Below, one piece after another: positions 1 through 9,583 of a stretch of 64,000 bases of DNA. The notes beneath the pieces are model-generated. The model had not been told where the DNA came from. It ran no database searches and saw only the letters and a list, made by a program, of their open reading frames with translations. Position 1 is the first letter of the stretch. The number at the start of each line of letters is the position of its first letter. Made by a program: the position numbers and the translations under genes. Source of the stretch: Diphasiastrum complanatum (Eukaryota; Streptophyta; Lycopodiopsida; Lycopodiales; Lycopodiaceae); NCBI GenBank assembly GCA_029204225.1, contig CM055098.1, positions 14,214,533 through 14,278,532 of the forward strand, in the 5' to 3' direction.

Positions 1-351
1 TCTAATGTCGCATGTCTTGCATGTCTGATGGACATTAGTGAAGTAAAATTAAGAATTGAACAGTGAATCGAATTTTCGATTTCGATTTCGATTTCGATTT
101 CTTAATAACTGACAATGGTTTTTTTTTTATATAAATTTTTAGAAAACCTAAAATTTCAAAAAAAAAATTGAAAGTGCAAAAATTGAAATTTTTAGTTTTT
201 TCAGTTTTTTGTAGTATCTATGAAATTGACTAAAAATAGTGATTTGACCACGTTGAAGTCAATTTCAGTCAGTTTTTTGGTCAACTGTACTTCACTATGA
301 GTCAATCTGATATTAACTAAATTTAGTAATTTCCAGGATAGATATATCGAG
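1..351. other. AT-rich non-coding stretch before the first gypsy remnant
   Basis: No reading frame, LTR end or primer-binding site can be supported here. The stretch holds a short iteration of ATTTCG (about 75-100) and several A and T runs. It probably is the decayed 5' part or leader of the gypsy element that follows, but no LTR matching the tract near position 4130 is visible, so the 5' LTR is missing, unrecognisable or outside the window. Confidence 0.4.
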
Positions 352-1043
352 ATGGCCAAAGAAACTTCAAATCAAGCTGCAAATCCAGGTGTGCCATCTT
401 ATATGGTAATTTGTCAGCAGTTGAGTATGACGCTCAATGATTTGAATAATCGTAATCAGATGAGAGATCAGCAAAAGGAGGTTCTGTTGAATCAAGTCAA
501 ATTGATGTCTTCAGCCAATCTTGACTTTCAACAGGAGCTTTATGTGGGGGAGAAGAAGGAGAAGAAACATGAGGTCGTCGGCTGGCCATGTGGAGTAGTT
601 ACTTCAATCTGCACGGTGTTCTTGATGAGAAGAAAACTGAAAGTGTCGTGTTGTTTTTATGCGGCAAAGCGTCATCGTGGTGGCGAGATTTACCGGTGAA
701 GCCAACTACTTGGGAGGCATTTGCGGAAGTTTTCAAGAAAGCTTTCGTAGTTGCTGATGATGTGGATTACTACATGAAGTTCGTGAACTGTCATAGATAT
801 AAAGTTTATCTAGCTTCAGGAACAGAGTTGGAGACTTGGAACGTAAAAGTCCCGAAGCTCCCAGTTTTGATACAAGGACACACAAAATTAGTTAATTTTC
901 ATGTTTTAGACCTAGCTTGTACTTATTTAATCTTAGATTATGAGTGGTTATTTAGTAAATTGCCTTCTCTGTTAATTGATTTTGAGAAGCATGTTCTCAC
1001 TTTCAAGGAGGGTGATAAGGTAAGTTACATTATTTGGCAGTAA
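352..1043 (+). pseudogene. gypsy gag fragment joined to protease-like end
   Basis: Two overlapping frames together resemble the start of a gypsy polyprotein. The first (352-699) has a Gln/Asn-rich helical stretch. The second (588-1043) carries the retrotransposon gag signature (YFNLHG, then a paired Trp in SSWWRDL and TWEAF) and then passes directly into a segment like the C-terminal part of a retropepsin (VLDLACTYLILDYEWLF). The CCHC knuckle and protease active site normally between them are absent, so a deletion has fused the two parts. The frame change between 590 and 700 is a decay mutation. Confidence 0.65.
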
Positions 1044-1082
1044 TTTTGTACGTCCGTTGTTGGATCAGATTTCTACATTTAA

Positions 1083-2065
1083 TAAAATGAAGACATTGGA
1101 TTATTCTGAGTATGAAGTGTTTTCAATATGTGCTATTCTAGTTGAGGATATTCCTGAAATGAATCTAAGTAGTTGTAAATTCTCAGCAATTCTTAACTCA
1201 GTAAATTTAGATCATGAACAAGCAGTGAAAAAATAGATCATAAATGAATTTAGGGATATTTTTTCATCTGAATTACCTCATGGTTTACCACCATCTAGGT
1301 TAGTAGACCACATGATTGAACTAATTCCAGGAAGTCAACCTATCTCTAGACAACCTTATAGGTTCTCTTAGAAAGAGGAGACAAATATTTCAAATCAAAT
1401 AGAAAACTATCTAAGGATGAGACATATACAACCTAGTAAATCACCATGGGGCACTCATGTTCTTCTTAAAGCGAAGAAAGATGGAGTTTTTCGGATGTGT
1501 GTGGATTATAAGGGTCTTAATAAAGTGACTATTAAAAATAAATATCCCATTACCCAGGATGGATGACCTTGTAGATCACTTGGGTGGAGCACGATATTTC
1601 ACCAAGATAGATCTCAGGACAGGGTACCATCAAATAAGAATTAAGTCGGAAGATGTCCAAAAGACAGGATTTTGTTCTAGATTTGGTCATTATGAATTCT
1701 TAGTGTTGCCATTTGTATAAACGAATGCTCTAGCAACGTTCCAGCAAATGATGAACGATTTATTTCGTCCATATTTGGGGAAGTTTGTGGTTGTATTCTT
1801 AGACGGCATTCTTGTTTACATCAAATCCTTGGTGGAACACGTAGAACACTTAAAAATCGTCTTCATGAAACTCCGTCGGGAGTTACTCTACGCTAAAGAG
1901 TCCAAGTGTGAATTCTTTAAGCAAGAGTTGCTTTATCTCGGTCATAAGATCACAATAAATGGGATGAAGATTGAGGAGGATAAAATCAAGATTGTGATTG
2001 AGTGGCCAATTCCAGGAACTGTGAGGCAAGTAAAGTCTTTTTTAGGTTTTACAGTTTTCTTCTAG
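1083..2065 (+). pseudogene. gypsy reverse transcriptase, catalytic motif changed
   Basis: The conceptual translation follows the gypsy RT from the region before finger motif 1 to the connection segment. Visible blocks are [55 protein letters not shown], and a C-terminal KQELLYLGHKI with SFLGF. The catalytic box that should carry two aspartates reads FLDGIL, with Asp at 1802-1804 and Gly at 1805-1807. Stops occur near 1233, 1369 and 1717, and a frameshift near 1558. An active enzyme cannot be made. Confidence 0.9.
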
Positions 2066-2106
2066 AGATTTATTGAGGATTATGCTAAGTTAGCAGCACC
2101 GCTTAA

Positions 2107-2590
2107 TAATCTGACAAAAGGGTTTGTTAATAATAAGAAGAACGCCTGTTGTTTGGAACGAGAAATTGAATCAATGTTTTGAAAAACTTAAAACAATGAT
2201 TGTTTCAGCTCTCATGTTACAAATTGCAAATCCAGATTTACCTTACGTCGTGAGTATGTGTGCAAGTGATGTTGCAGTTGGAGCGGTTCTATTACAAATG
2301 GATAGGCCACTAGCGTTTGAGAGCAAAAAATTCACTAGTCCTCAGTTGTGTTATACTACGCAGGAAAAGGAATTGTTTGCTGTAATCCATGCATTAAAAC
2401 TTGGAGACACTACTTGTATGGTAGTAAGTTTGTGGTGTATACGGATCACCAGCCCCTTAAGTATTTTTGTAATCAACATGATCTTCGGGGAGAAAGGCTC
2501 GATGGGCTGAATTGATGCAAGAATTCGATCATGAAATCCGTTACATAAGAGGTAGCTCTAATCAAGTTGCAGATGCTCTTAGTTGAATCA
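2107..2590 (+). pseudogene. gypsy RNase H domain fragment
   Basis: The frame from 2124 shows the RT-RNase H connection (FEKLKTMIVSALMLQI), the first catalytic region (here CASDVAVGAVLLQ), the substrate region YTTQEKELFAVIHALK, and, after a frameshift near 2405, the remains of the VYTDHQPLKYF box. The usual DALSR ending is found at 2569-2588 with a stop in place of Arg. The enzyme would cleave the RNA strand of the RNA-DNA hybrid; this copy is dead. Confidence 0.85.
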
Positions 2591-2771
2591 GTGAACTGAA
2601 CGAGTTGTCATTCACCTAGATTTCTATGGATCTATATCTTTTGTTGAGAGAAAATATGAATCAGATTCCCATTTTGGTCACATTTGGAACATTGTTTAGG
2701 TCGGAAGAAATGTGGACAGTGTTGAGTCAGAAACATAGGGGACTCAATTAACTAAGAAAGATAAGAAGATT

Positions 2772-3900
2772 GTGAAACAGTTCACCATTCGAGATGGATT
2801 ACCATTTTGGAATGGGAAAGTTTGTGTACCTGGGGATGATGAGCTCAAACATAAGATTTTGTTTGAATGTCATGACATACCCTATGCAGGACATCCCGGT
2901 ATACACAGGACTCTGGACTTGGTTAAAAAAAAAAATTATTGGCCAAAGCTCAAGCCATATGTCGAGTCATATGTTGTTAAATGCAAACCCTGTCAACTAG
3001 CAAAGGCTGAATGCCATAAGACTGGTAGCTTGTTGCATCCGTTAGATATCCCAGATAAGAAATGGGAAAACATATCTATGGACTTTATAGTTGGACTTCC
3101 AAAGACCCACAACCAAAATGATTCTATTTGGGTTGTAGTGGATTGGTTAACTAAGTTAGCTGCATCCATACCAGTCAAGTCAACTATAAAGGCTTCTGAT
3201 TCAGCCGAGATCTTTGTTGAAAGATTATTTTGGTTGTATGTCTGCCAAGTGACATTGTTAGTGATCGAAATCCTAAGTTCACAGGTCACTTTTGGTCAAC
3301 AGTATTCCATAAACTGGAAACTTCTTTGAGTTGAAGTTCTTCTGATCATCCTGAATCAGATGGCCAGACAGAAAGGACTAATCAAACTATGGAAGATATT
3401 TTGAGGACGTATGTTTCTCACAGACAATCTCATTGGGAAGATTACTGGTTGAGTTTGTATATAATAGTAGAAAACATTGTGCTATAGGTTACAGTCCTTT
3501 TATGCTTATGTACGGTTTTCAACCTAGATCTCCAGTAAATGTTGAGACTAAGTCTATTAAGATCCAAAAGGTTGCTGATTTTTGCATGATATGCAAGAAA
3601 TGTTGCAAGTGGCTAAGGATAGTATCCGAAGTGCTCAAGATAGATCCAAACACTATATCGATCTTAAGAGATCTCCAAGAGATTTTAAAGTTGATGACTG
3701 GGTATATCTTAGGACTCCAAAGGATTCTAAGACGTTACGTACATGGAAGCATTATAAGCTGTCTACTCGTTATTGTGGACCTTTCAAGGTTGCATGTAGA
3801 ATTGGTTCTTTGGCGTATGAACTCGATTTTCAAAGAAAATTGACTGCACACTCAGTATTTAAGTCGTTTGAAACTAAGTTTACATTACGGTGATACAGTT
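2772..3900 (+). pseudogene. gypsy integrase, zinc domain to C-terminal domain
   Basis: The frame from 2772 has the HHCC zinc-binding domain (HDIPYAGHPGIH, then CKPCQ), the first catalytic aspartate in MDFIVGLP and the start of the core fold. Frame breaks follow. The segment with the catalytic glutamate ([13 protein letters not shown], about 3352-3390) lies in another frame, followed by [19 protein letters not shown] (3433 on). The frame at 3582-3893 holds the C-terminal region ending in LTAHSVFKSFETKF. At least three frameshifts separate these parts. Confidence 0.88.
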
Positions 3901-3994
3901 GGATCGGATGAGGATTTATCCCATTTGGAAGATTTGCTGGTTAGTGTACCTTTAAAAACTCATAAAGTGCTTAGAACCGGAGATAAACATTGAG

Positions 3995-4110
3995 AAATTG
4001 TTCTATCTCTGAGTGCTTAATTCAGTGGAAGGATCGTACTGAGGATGATGATTCGTGGGAGAGAGTTGATAGCATAAAGAAGAATTTTCCGAATTTTAGT
4101 TTCTAAGGAT
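3995..4110 (+). pseudogene. Chromodomain-like remnant after integrase
   Basis: Translation of 4010-4105 gives a segment like the chromodomain end of plant chromoviruses: LIQWKDRTEDDDSWERVDSI, followed by KKNFPNF. The hydrophobic-Trp-Lys and Trp-Glu spacing matches the core of such domains, which guide integration to particular chromatin. The start is lost behind a stop. It places the element in the chromovirus branch of gypsy. Confidence 0.6.
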
Positions 4111-4121
4111 AGAAACTGTTT

Positions 4122-4190
4122 AAGGAGGGAAGAATGTTATGTTCATGACCAATACATAGGAGGGAAGAATGTTATGTCCATGACCAAAGC
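4122..4190 (+). repeat. Duplicated polypurine tract and 3' LTR start
   Basis: The sequence AGGAGGGAAGAATGTTATG occurs at 4122-4140 and 4159-4177, each time followed by a close match (TTCATGACCAA and TCCATGACCAA). A purine tract followed by TGTTATG is the expected polypurine tract and LTR start of the upstream gypsy element. The short tandem copy is probably a replication slip or local duplication. The 3' LTR end could not be set. Confidence 0.55.
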
Positions 4191-4665
4191 ACTTTGTGCT
4201 CAAGAAACAAGCTTGTCATTTGATTCTAAGAATCCGACGTAGAGCCTTATTAAATATGATAATTTTTACCAGCTTGCATTTCGTAGTGGCTAGATAATTA
4301 CTTTACTAGGCTTAGCATAGAATGTCTGATTCAAAAGTTTTTAATTTAGGTAATTGTTTTACTATGCTTAGCAAGAAATGTTTGGTTCATAAGTTTTTAA
4401 AATTAATAAATGAAATCTCCAAATTTTTTAATATTTTGTCTTCTTATTAATGTTATTTTTTCAGGTGTGGGCTCTTGTAGATAAATTTTTTGACAAATGG
4501 TAAAATTTTGAAATAAAGAGCCAACCAGCTCAAGGAGGTACCTTAATATAGATTTAATTTTTAGATTATTTATTATGTTCATCCTATGCTAAGCACATTT
4601 GCATTTTTCATTTTACTTTGTTTAACATCCTATGCTAAGCATAGTTGCATTCTCTTTTCTGTCAG

Positions 4666-5828
4666 TCTGTTGAAGACAAGAAATATAAAGTTCTTCCAGA
4701 GCAGTTTAAACGACATATTTTAAAAGCGAAGGCAGAGAAAAGAGATAGAGAAAGATTGGCATGGGGTGAGACTATTGTCGAGGAGGATTCAACAGAGACA
4801 TACTTCTCGAAATGTGTTGATGATCAACCATGTTTTTATACTGTGGAAGAAGAAGATTGTAGGGAGATTTCGAAATGTTTAAAAAAAAAACCCTACACTC
4901 TGTGCATTGCAGACATTCTCTATGGATTTCGAATAAAAGAAACTCTAAATGATGATTCTTCATTTAAATTCATTGAGATCCATAGTGTGATGCAAGAATT
5001 TCTTGAAAGCACAACTTCTCCTATTTGGAGAGTTGTAATATTTCATTCAAGCTGGCAGTCGACTTCAGTGCAAAAAGCTCTTTGAACATTTTGCAATGCT
5101 GGGATTGAAAATGCTATTTGGTACGTTTTTAACTTTTTTGAAATTTGAACTTTATTTGTTTTATTTTTTATATATTCTATATGTTGAGCATAGATCATTG
5201 TTCAAAATAATAATTTACTTTCCCAATGTTCACAATACTAGTGATGCACAACTGTGCAACGAGATTGAATACATAACCATTGGTTATTATTCATTGAATG
5301 GAAAATGCTCTATGTTGCATTACAACTTTGGAAACCTTTTCCAATTTCCAATAGTTATAAAAAAACTGAAAATTCCGATGACAAGTTCTGTGACTTGTCC
5401 TTATCAAAAGCCACAATAATTAATTAATCATCTTATTGACATTTTTTCACCCCCAACGGATTGGGTTTTAGATTTGTTTAGCGGAAGCAGCATGCGTTGA
5501 GCAAAACGACAAGCATGCTGTTGCTATAAAATTAGATTCTAGTTTAGTAGAATTTGTAAAAATGAGAATGAAATCCATCTCAGTTTTTCTAGATGAATTA
5601 ACGGAAGTAGGAAAGTCTACAAATAATGAAGACTCTGTAATTCCTCTGTCAAAAGAACCACAACCTTCCGCAAGTGAGAAAGTGGGTGACATAGGGGACT
5701 TTGTAGATGTCTTAGTTCATGATTATAATGTTGTCACTGTAGAAGAAACTGTTGAAGAGGCTGTCGTTCTCTCTACTAAGGCTCCTCTAGAAAAGCCCAA
5801 AGACGTCAATGACCTTGATGACTTTTGA
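4666..5828 (+). pseudogene. Relic of a beta-class DNA amino-methyltransferase (N6-A or N4-C type)
   Basis: What is seen: a charged N-terminal region (YKVLPEQFKRHILKAKAEKR), then a motif IV-like box CIADILYGF (4903-4929, expected D-P-P-Y), then SPIWRVVIFHSSWQ as after motif IV in such enzymes. Further on come IEYITIGYYSLNGK (near 5262) and a motif I-like box WVLDLFSGSS (5462-5491) followed after a frameshift by KHAVAIKLD. Motif IV before motif I is the order of beta-class amino-methyltransferases. The frame starts just after a pyrimidine tract ending in CAG (4665), and 5121-5241 looks like a GT-AG intron. Stops near 5083 and 5417 and the frameshift near 5490 make it a pseudogene. The tail is acidic and ends in DLDDF. 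Target base and role cannot be told. A second relic lies at 52.5-53.9 kb. Confidence 0.7.
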
Positions 5829-6890
5829 GAAGCATGTACACGACTGTTTCATGATGATTTTGAAGATTATATATGACTTTCAAACTTTTGTGGCATGAAG
5901 CTTTTAAATTCACTTAAATATTTTTTATATTATTTGTTACCTGAAATATTTTTAAATATTTTAAATTTTATTTTCAATGTTACTCTTTTAATATAGATTT
6001 AATAAATGTATAGTTTAATGAATGTTATTTTTGAATGACAATACTGTTTTGGATTTGTTCTAAAATCATATTCTCAAAAAATTAATGAAGATTATCAAGG
6101 TTGGTAATATTTTTTTAACTTTAATATTAAAATCTATTGATATAAGTTCTTAATTATGATGAAACTAAGAATAATATTTGTTTTTTGAATTAATTTTTTT
6201 CAAAAGTCATGTAATTTTAAATGTGTATTTAAGTAAATATTTTTAAAATTAGAGTTTGTGTGTTATAGACCTAAATTACATAATTCTTTTTCAGTTTGTA
6301 CAAATTATTATTGTGAAAAAATTGAAATTTTCAGAAAATATTAATCTATACTACATTCACAAAAAATTATTTCAAACAAAAAAAATTTAATATTTTAAAA
6401 TTTTTGTAACTAGATAATCTTTATAATTAGAATAAATTTTTTATTTTTATATTTAATGATTTTATTTTTTATTAATTAATTTAAAATACGTGCAAAATTG
6501 AATATGTTGTCAAAATTATATAACTATTTAGTATGATTTTAGTTTTTAACAAAAGATGATATATATTTTGCATGATAACATAAAATTTACAAAGCATATT
6601 AAATATAGGCAATTAAAAAATAAATAAATATTACAAAAAATGGGTCTTCATGTCATTTTTTTTTTTTTATCACCATGCTTTACATCTTTCATGCAATAGG
6701 CTATCATCATGTGCCATGTGTGTATGTTTTTTTGGTACAAAAATCAGCACATAACTAAATTACCCAACCAACCTAGCTAAATCTTGTATTAAGTGGTTAA
6801 CTTTGGCTATGCTTGATGCAAAACAGCCAAAAAATTCATTTAGAATGCAAACATATTAGATTCCCACCTCTCTCTAGTCCACACACACCA
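5829..6890. other. Very AT-rich non-coding region
   Basis: Poly-A and poly-T runs and short ORFs only. No LTR ends, RNA gene or repeat array could be supported. It could be decayed intergenic or transposon sequence. Confidence 0.5.
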
Positions 6891-8280
6891 GCTATACACT
6901 CATCCTTGGAAACTCTTGTAAGATACCTAGCAATCTTGTATCCACATCACACCTACCTACGCCCATGGTGATGCTCAAGTACTTTCTTGAAATTTGCAGA
7001 ATTCTTGACAACGATAAGCCCACTAGCTTTTTGACCTTGCTACTTATAGTCCTCTCACCCTTGCCAACATCCATAGGTTGCTCATTTGTATGACATGCTA
7101 GTGCCATGGAACTTCTTCCTTGTTTACTTGAAACAAGAGCCATAATAATCTTATGTAAATTGTCTACAAATACAACCCCCAAAAAAGCTACAATGGACAT
7201 TCTTAAAACATTCACATGAAGCAAACAATGATGGATTAACATCTTCATCTACCAATTTAGCTTTGCTTATCACACACACAATCATATGATTATTAAACCC
7301 ACTCCCCACAGTAGTAGAAGATTGCAAAAATAGCAGCTGCCATAGTAACGACCTTTGATGCCCCAATAAACTACCAACATCAATGAATTTGTGCACTTTT
7401 GTAGAAGGTAGTTGTCTCCATGAGCTTGTCATTCATTCTCTCTTAAAGAATGAAAAGCTTTTCCACTAGTGGTTAGGTTAGGATGATATTCTAGGCCTCA
7501 TGATGTAGGTAGGCAAGGTCAAGGGTAAGGCATGGTGGTATGGGACACCATGGCTTATCGGAAATCTGAGCTTGCTTGATGGTGGCCTATAGCTCTAGTG
7601 CACGGGGGAGTGTTAGTACCTCTATGGATGGGCGGTAACGTAGCATTTGTCAGTTGATTGTGTCTTAGCAATGACCCCCCGCCCTATGCAATCTATGACA
7701 TTTGGACATCTTTTTGTGCAATTCTATGGATCACCTTGTGTTGGAGGCGCTTGGAGCAGAAGTCCCATGTTTTAGATTCTTGGAGGTCATGTTGTAGGTG
7801 GAGGTTTTTTTAGATGCTTGTATGTTCTAGGAGCCTAGGACAACTATGCAACATGGTGTTTGGTAGCCAAGATAAAAATAAACACCATTTTTCTTAGCCA
7901 TGAAAGCATAATTGTGGTCAAAGCACCTACCGATAAGTCTTCTAACAACCTATAATAGCTTTGTCTTATATTGTCAATTTTTTTGATCAATGCTTTTCTT
8001 GATACATAGTCCAGGTGGGGTCATCTTCATCCATAGGGGTCACGCACACGCATGACCAACGACACACGTCAGTTGTGCACACTGACGTAGGCCCATAACA
8101 AAGGGTCACCTCTTGCAAATAGGACATTGACATCATGCACCCAAATGACCTATAGCTGCAGACCAACGTTCAGTCTCATAAATGAGACCCTCACCTCAGG
8201 TAAACCGTTATGTGCCCTTATGGGTACGTAACATTCCCTCCCCCTTCCATACACAGATTTTCCAGAAACCAAAGAGCTTA
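6891..8280. other. No recognisable gene; minus-strand open frames of unknown nature
   Basis: Two overlapping minus-strand frames (6892-7248 and 7151-7432) have no motif that I recognise and would need a frameshift to join. The remaining sequence to 8280 is more GC-rich than its surroundings but shows no conserved domain, LTR end or RNA gene. It is probably older repeat debris into which the copia element at 8.29 kb is broken. Confidence 0.4.
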
Positions 8281-8284
8281 CTCA

Positions 8285-8776
8285 CTCACCTTATATTATT
8301 CTCTCTCTCTAGAAAGACTACAAGAGTATGTCTTGAGAATAAAATCTCTCAACAAAGAACTTTCCATCATTAGTGAGGGTATTCATGATGATGAACTTGT
8401 TCAAATCATTTTGAATGGTCTTGGAGATGAGTTCTCCAATCTTGTACAAAGCTTTGCTATTCAAGATGCACTACCTTCCATTGACAAGCTCCATAGTGTG
8501 CTTGTGGCCGAGGAGAGTAGGATCCTTCATGTCAAGCAAAGGATTGGATCCTTAAAGTTGCATGATGGTGATGAGAAGGCCAACTTCTCAAGCAAGGGAA
8601 AGGAAAAGTCAAAGATGAGGATCCAACAAAAGGAGACCAAGAATGATGATCAACCATCTAGCTCCAAAGGTGGAAAGAAGAACAAAGCCAAACTCAAGTG
8701 CTTCTTTTGTGGAAAGAAGGGGCACTTTGCATCCGAGTGTTTCAAGAAGAAGAATGCACAAGGAGAGAGAAAATAA
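8285..8776 (+). pseudogene. copia gag C-terminal part with zinc knuckle
   Basis: The frame covers the end of the copia gag domain (LQEYVLRIKSLNKEL and ELVQIILNGLGDEFSNLVQS), a Lys/Ser-rich linker, and a CCHC knuckle CFFCGKKGHFASEC near residue 163 of the open frame. Gag forms the virus-like particle and packages the RNA. About 100-150 N-terminal residues are missing. The stop at 8774-8776 lies where related gag frames here read through into the protease (compare KQGNL in the copies at 43.0 and 46.9 kb), so it is a mutation, not the end of the gene. Confidence 0.85.
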
Positions 8777-9583
8777 GGCAATCTCACTCTTGAGGAAGAT
8801 GAGGATGAAGTGGATTCATCCTTGATGGCTTCTACATCAACATCAAAGAGCTACTCCAATGACACACGGTGAATTGATAGCGGGGCTAGTTCCCACATGC
8901 CATTCCAAAAGGATTTTTTCTCAACTCTTGTACCTTTTGTAGGTTTTAAAAAGTATATTCTAACAACAAGTGATCAAGAATGTAGAATAGATGGAGTGGG
9001 AACTATTCCCTTAGGTCTTGGATCCTCTAAAAGAGTAGATCTTGATAATGTACTCTATGTTCCTACAATCACTAAGAATCTGTTACGTGTAGGACAATTG
9101 ATGGATGATGGCTTAGATGTCCATTTTAAGCAAGGTGTTTGCTCCATAATGATGAATAATACTTGCATTGTAAAGGGATTCAAGCAAGGAAGGCTTTTTA
9201 ATCTTGATGCTAATGTTTTTCTTGGAAGTTTGAACATGGTGAAGGAGGAGCTCAATCAAGTGGAGCTTTGGCATAAGAGGTTGGGCCACCCCAACTTCAA
9301 ATCTATGGAGATGCTATGCACCAAGGATCTTGCTCTCAGCCTTCCAAAGACACTCTCAAAGTGTGGAAAAAGTTGTGAAGCTTGTAGCCTCTCAAAGGCA
9401 CACAAGCTACCCTTTGATATCTCTTCCACTAGATCTACAAAAGCATTAGATCTTATTCATAGTGATGTGCACACTTTTTCTCAAGAATCTAATGGAGGTG
9501 CATCTATGTATGTATCTTTTATTGATGATTACTCTAGATACACTTGGATTGAACTTTTGGATTCCAAAAGTGTTTGTGTTTGA
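8777..9583 (+). pseudogene. copia protease and N-terminal half of integrase
   Basis: After an acidic linker comes a stop (8870) and then the protease active site IDSGASSHM (8873-8899), where the catalytic Asp is kept. The protease continues with ECRIDGVGTIPLGLGSS and LYVPTITKNLL. The integrase zinc domain follows (LWHKRLGHPNFKS, then CEACSLSKAHK), then the first catalytic Asp (IHSDVHT). The frame ends at 9583 in a stop caused by a small frameshift; the rest of pol is in the next frame. Confidence 0.88.

Larger units (their letters stand above)
352..4200 (+). mobile_element. Decayed Ty3/gypsy (chromovirus-like) LTR retrotransposon
   Basis: The order gag, protease, reverse transcriptase, RNase H, integrase and chromodomain-like tail is that of a Ty3/gypsy chromovirus. 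All parts are visible but broken by stops (for example near 1233, 1369 and 2064) and frameshifts (near 1560, 2120, 3330 and 3470). The gag is internally deleted, so the region is shorter than a full gag-pol. At 4122-4134 a purine tract is followed by TGTTATG, the likely start of the 3' LTR; this junction is repeated about 37 bp later at 4159-4171. No matching 5' LTR or primer-binding site is visible. The copy is old and non-functional. Confidence 0.9.

Noticed and set aside
2993-3289. Minus-strand frame opposite gypsy integrase
   Set aside because: It is a shadow of the integrase coding sequence.
6892-7432. Two minus-strand frames as a possible host gene
   Set aside because: No motif, a frameshift is needed to join them, and no start or splice evidence.
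9462-9580. N-terminal part of the 819-codon copia frame as the true start
   Set aside because: The first about 40 codons are out of frame; the integrase there is encoded in the other frame, and the coding frame changes near 9580.
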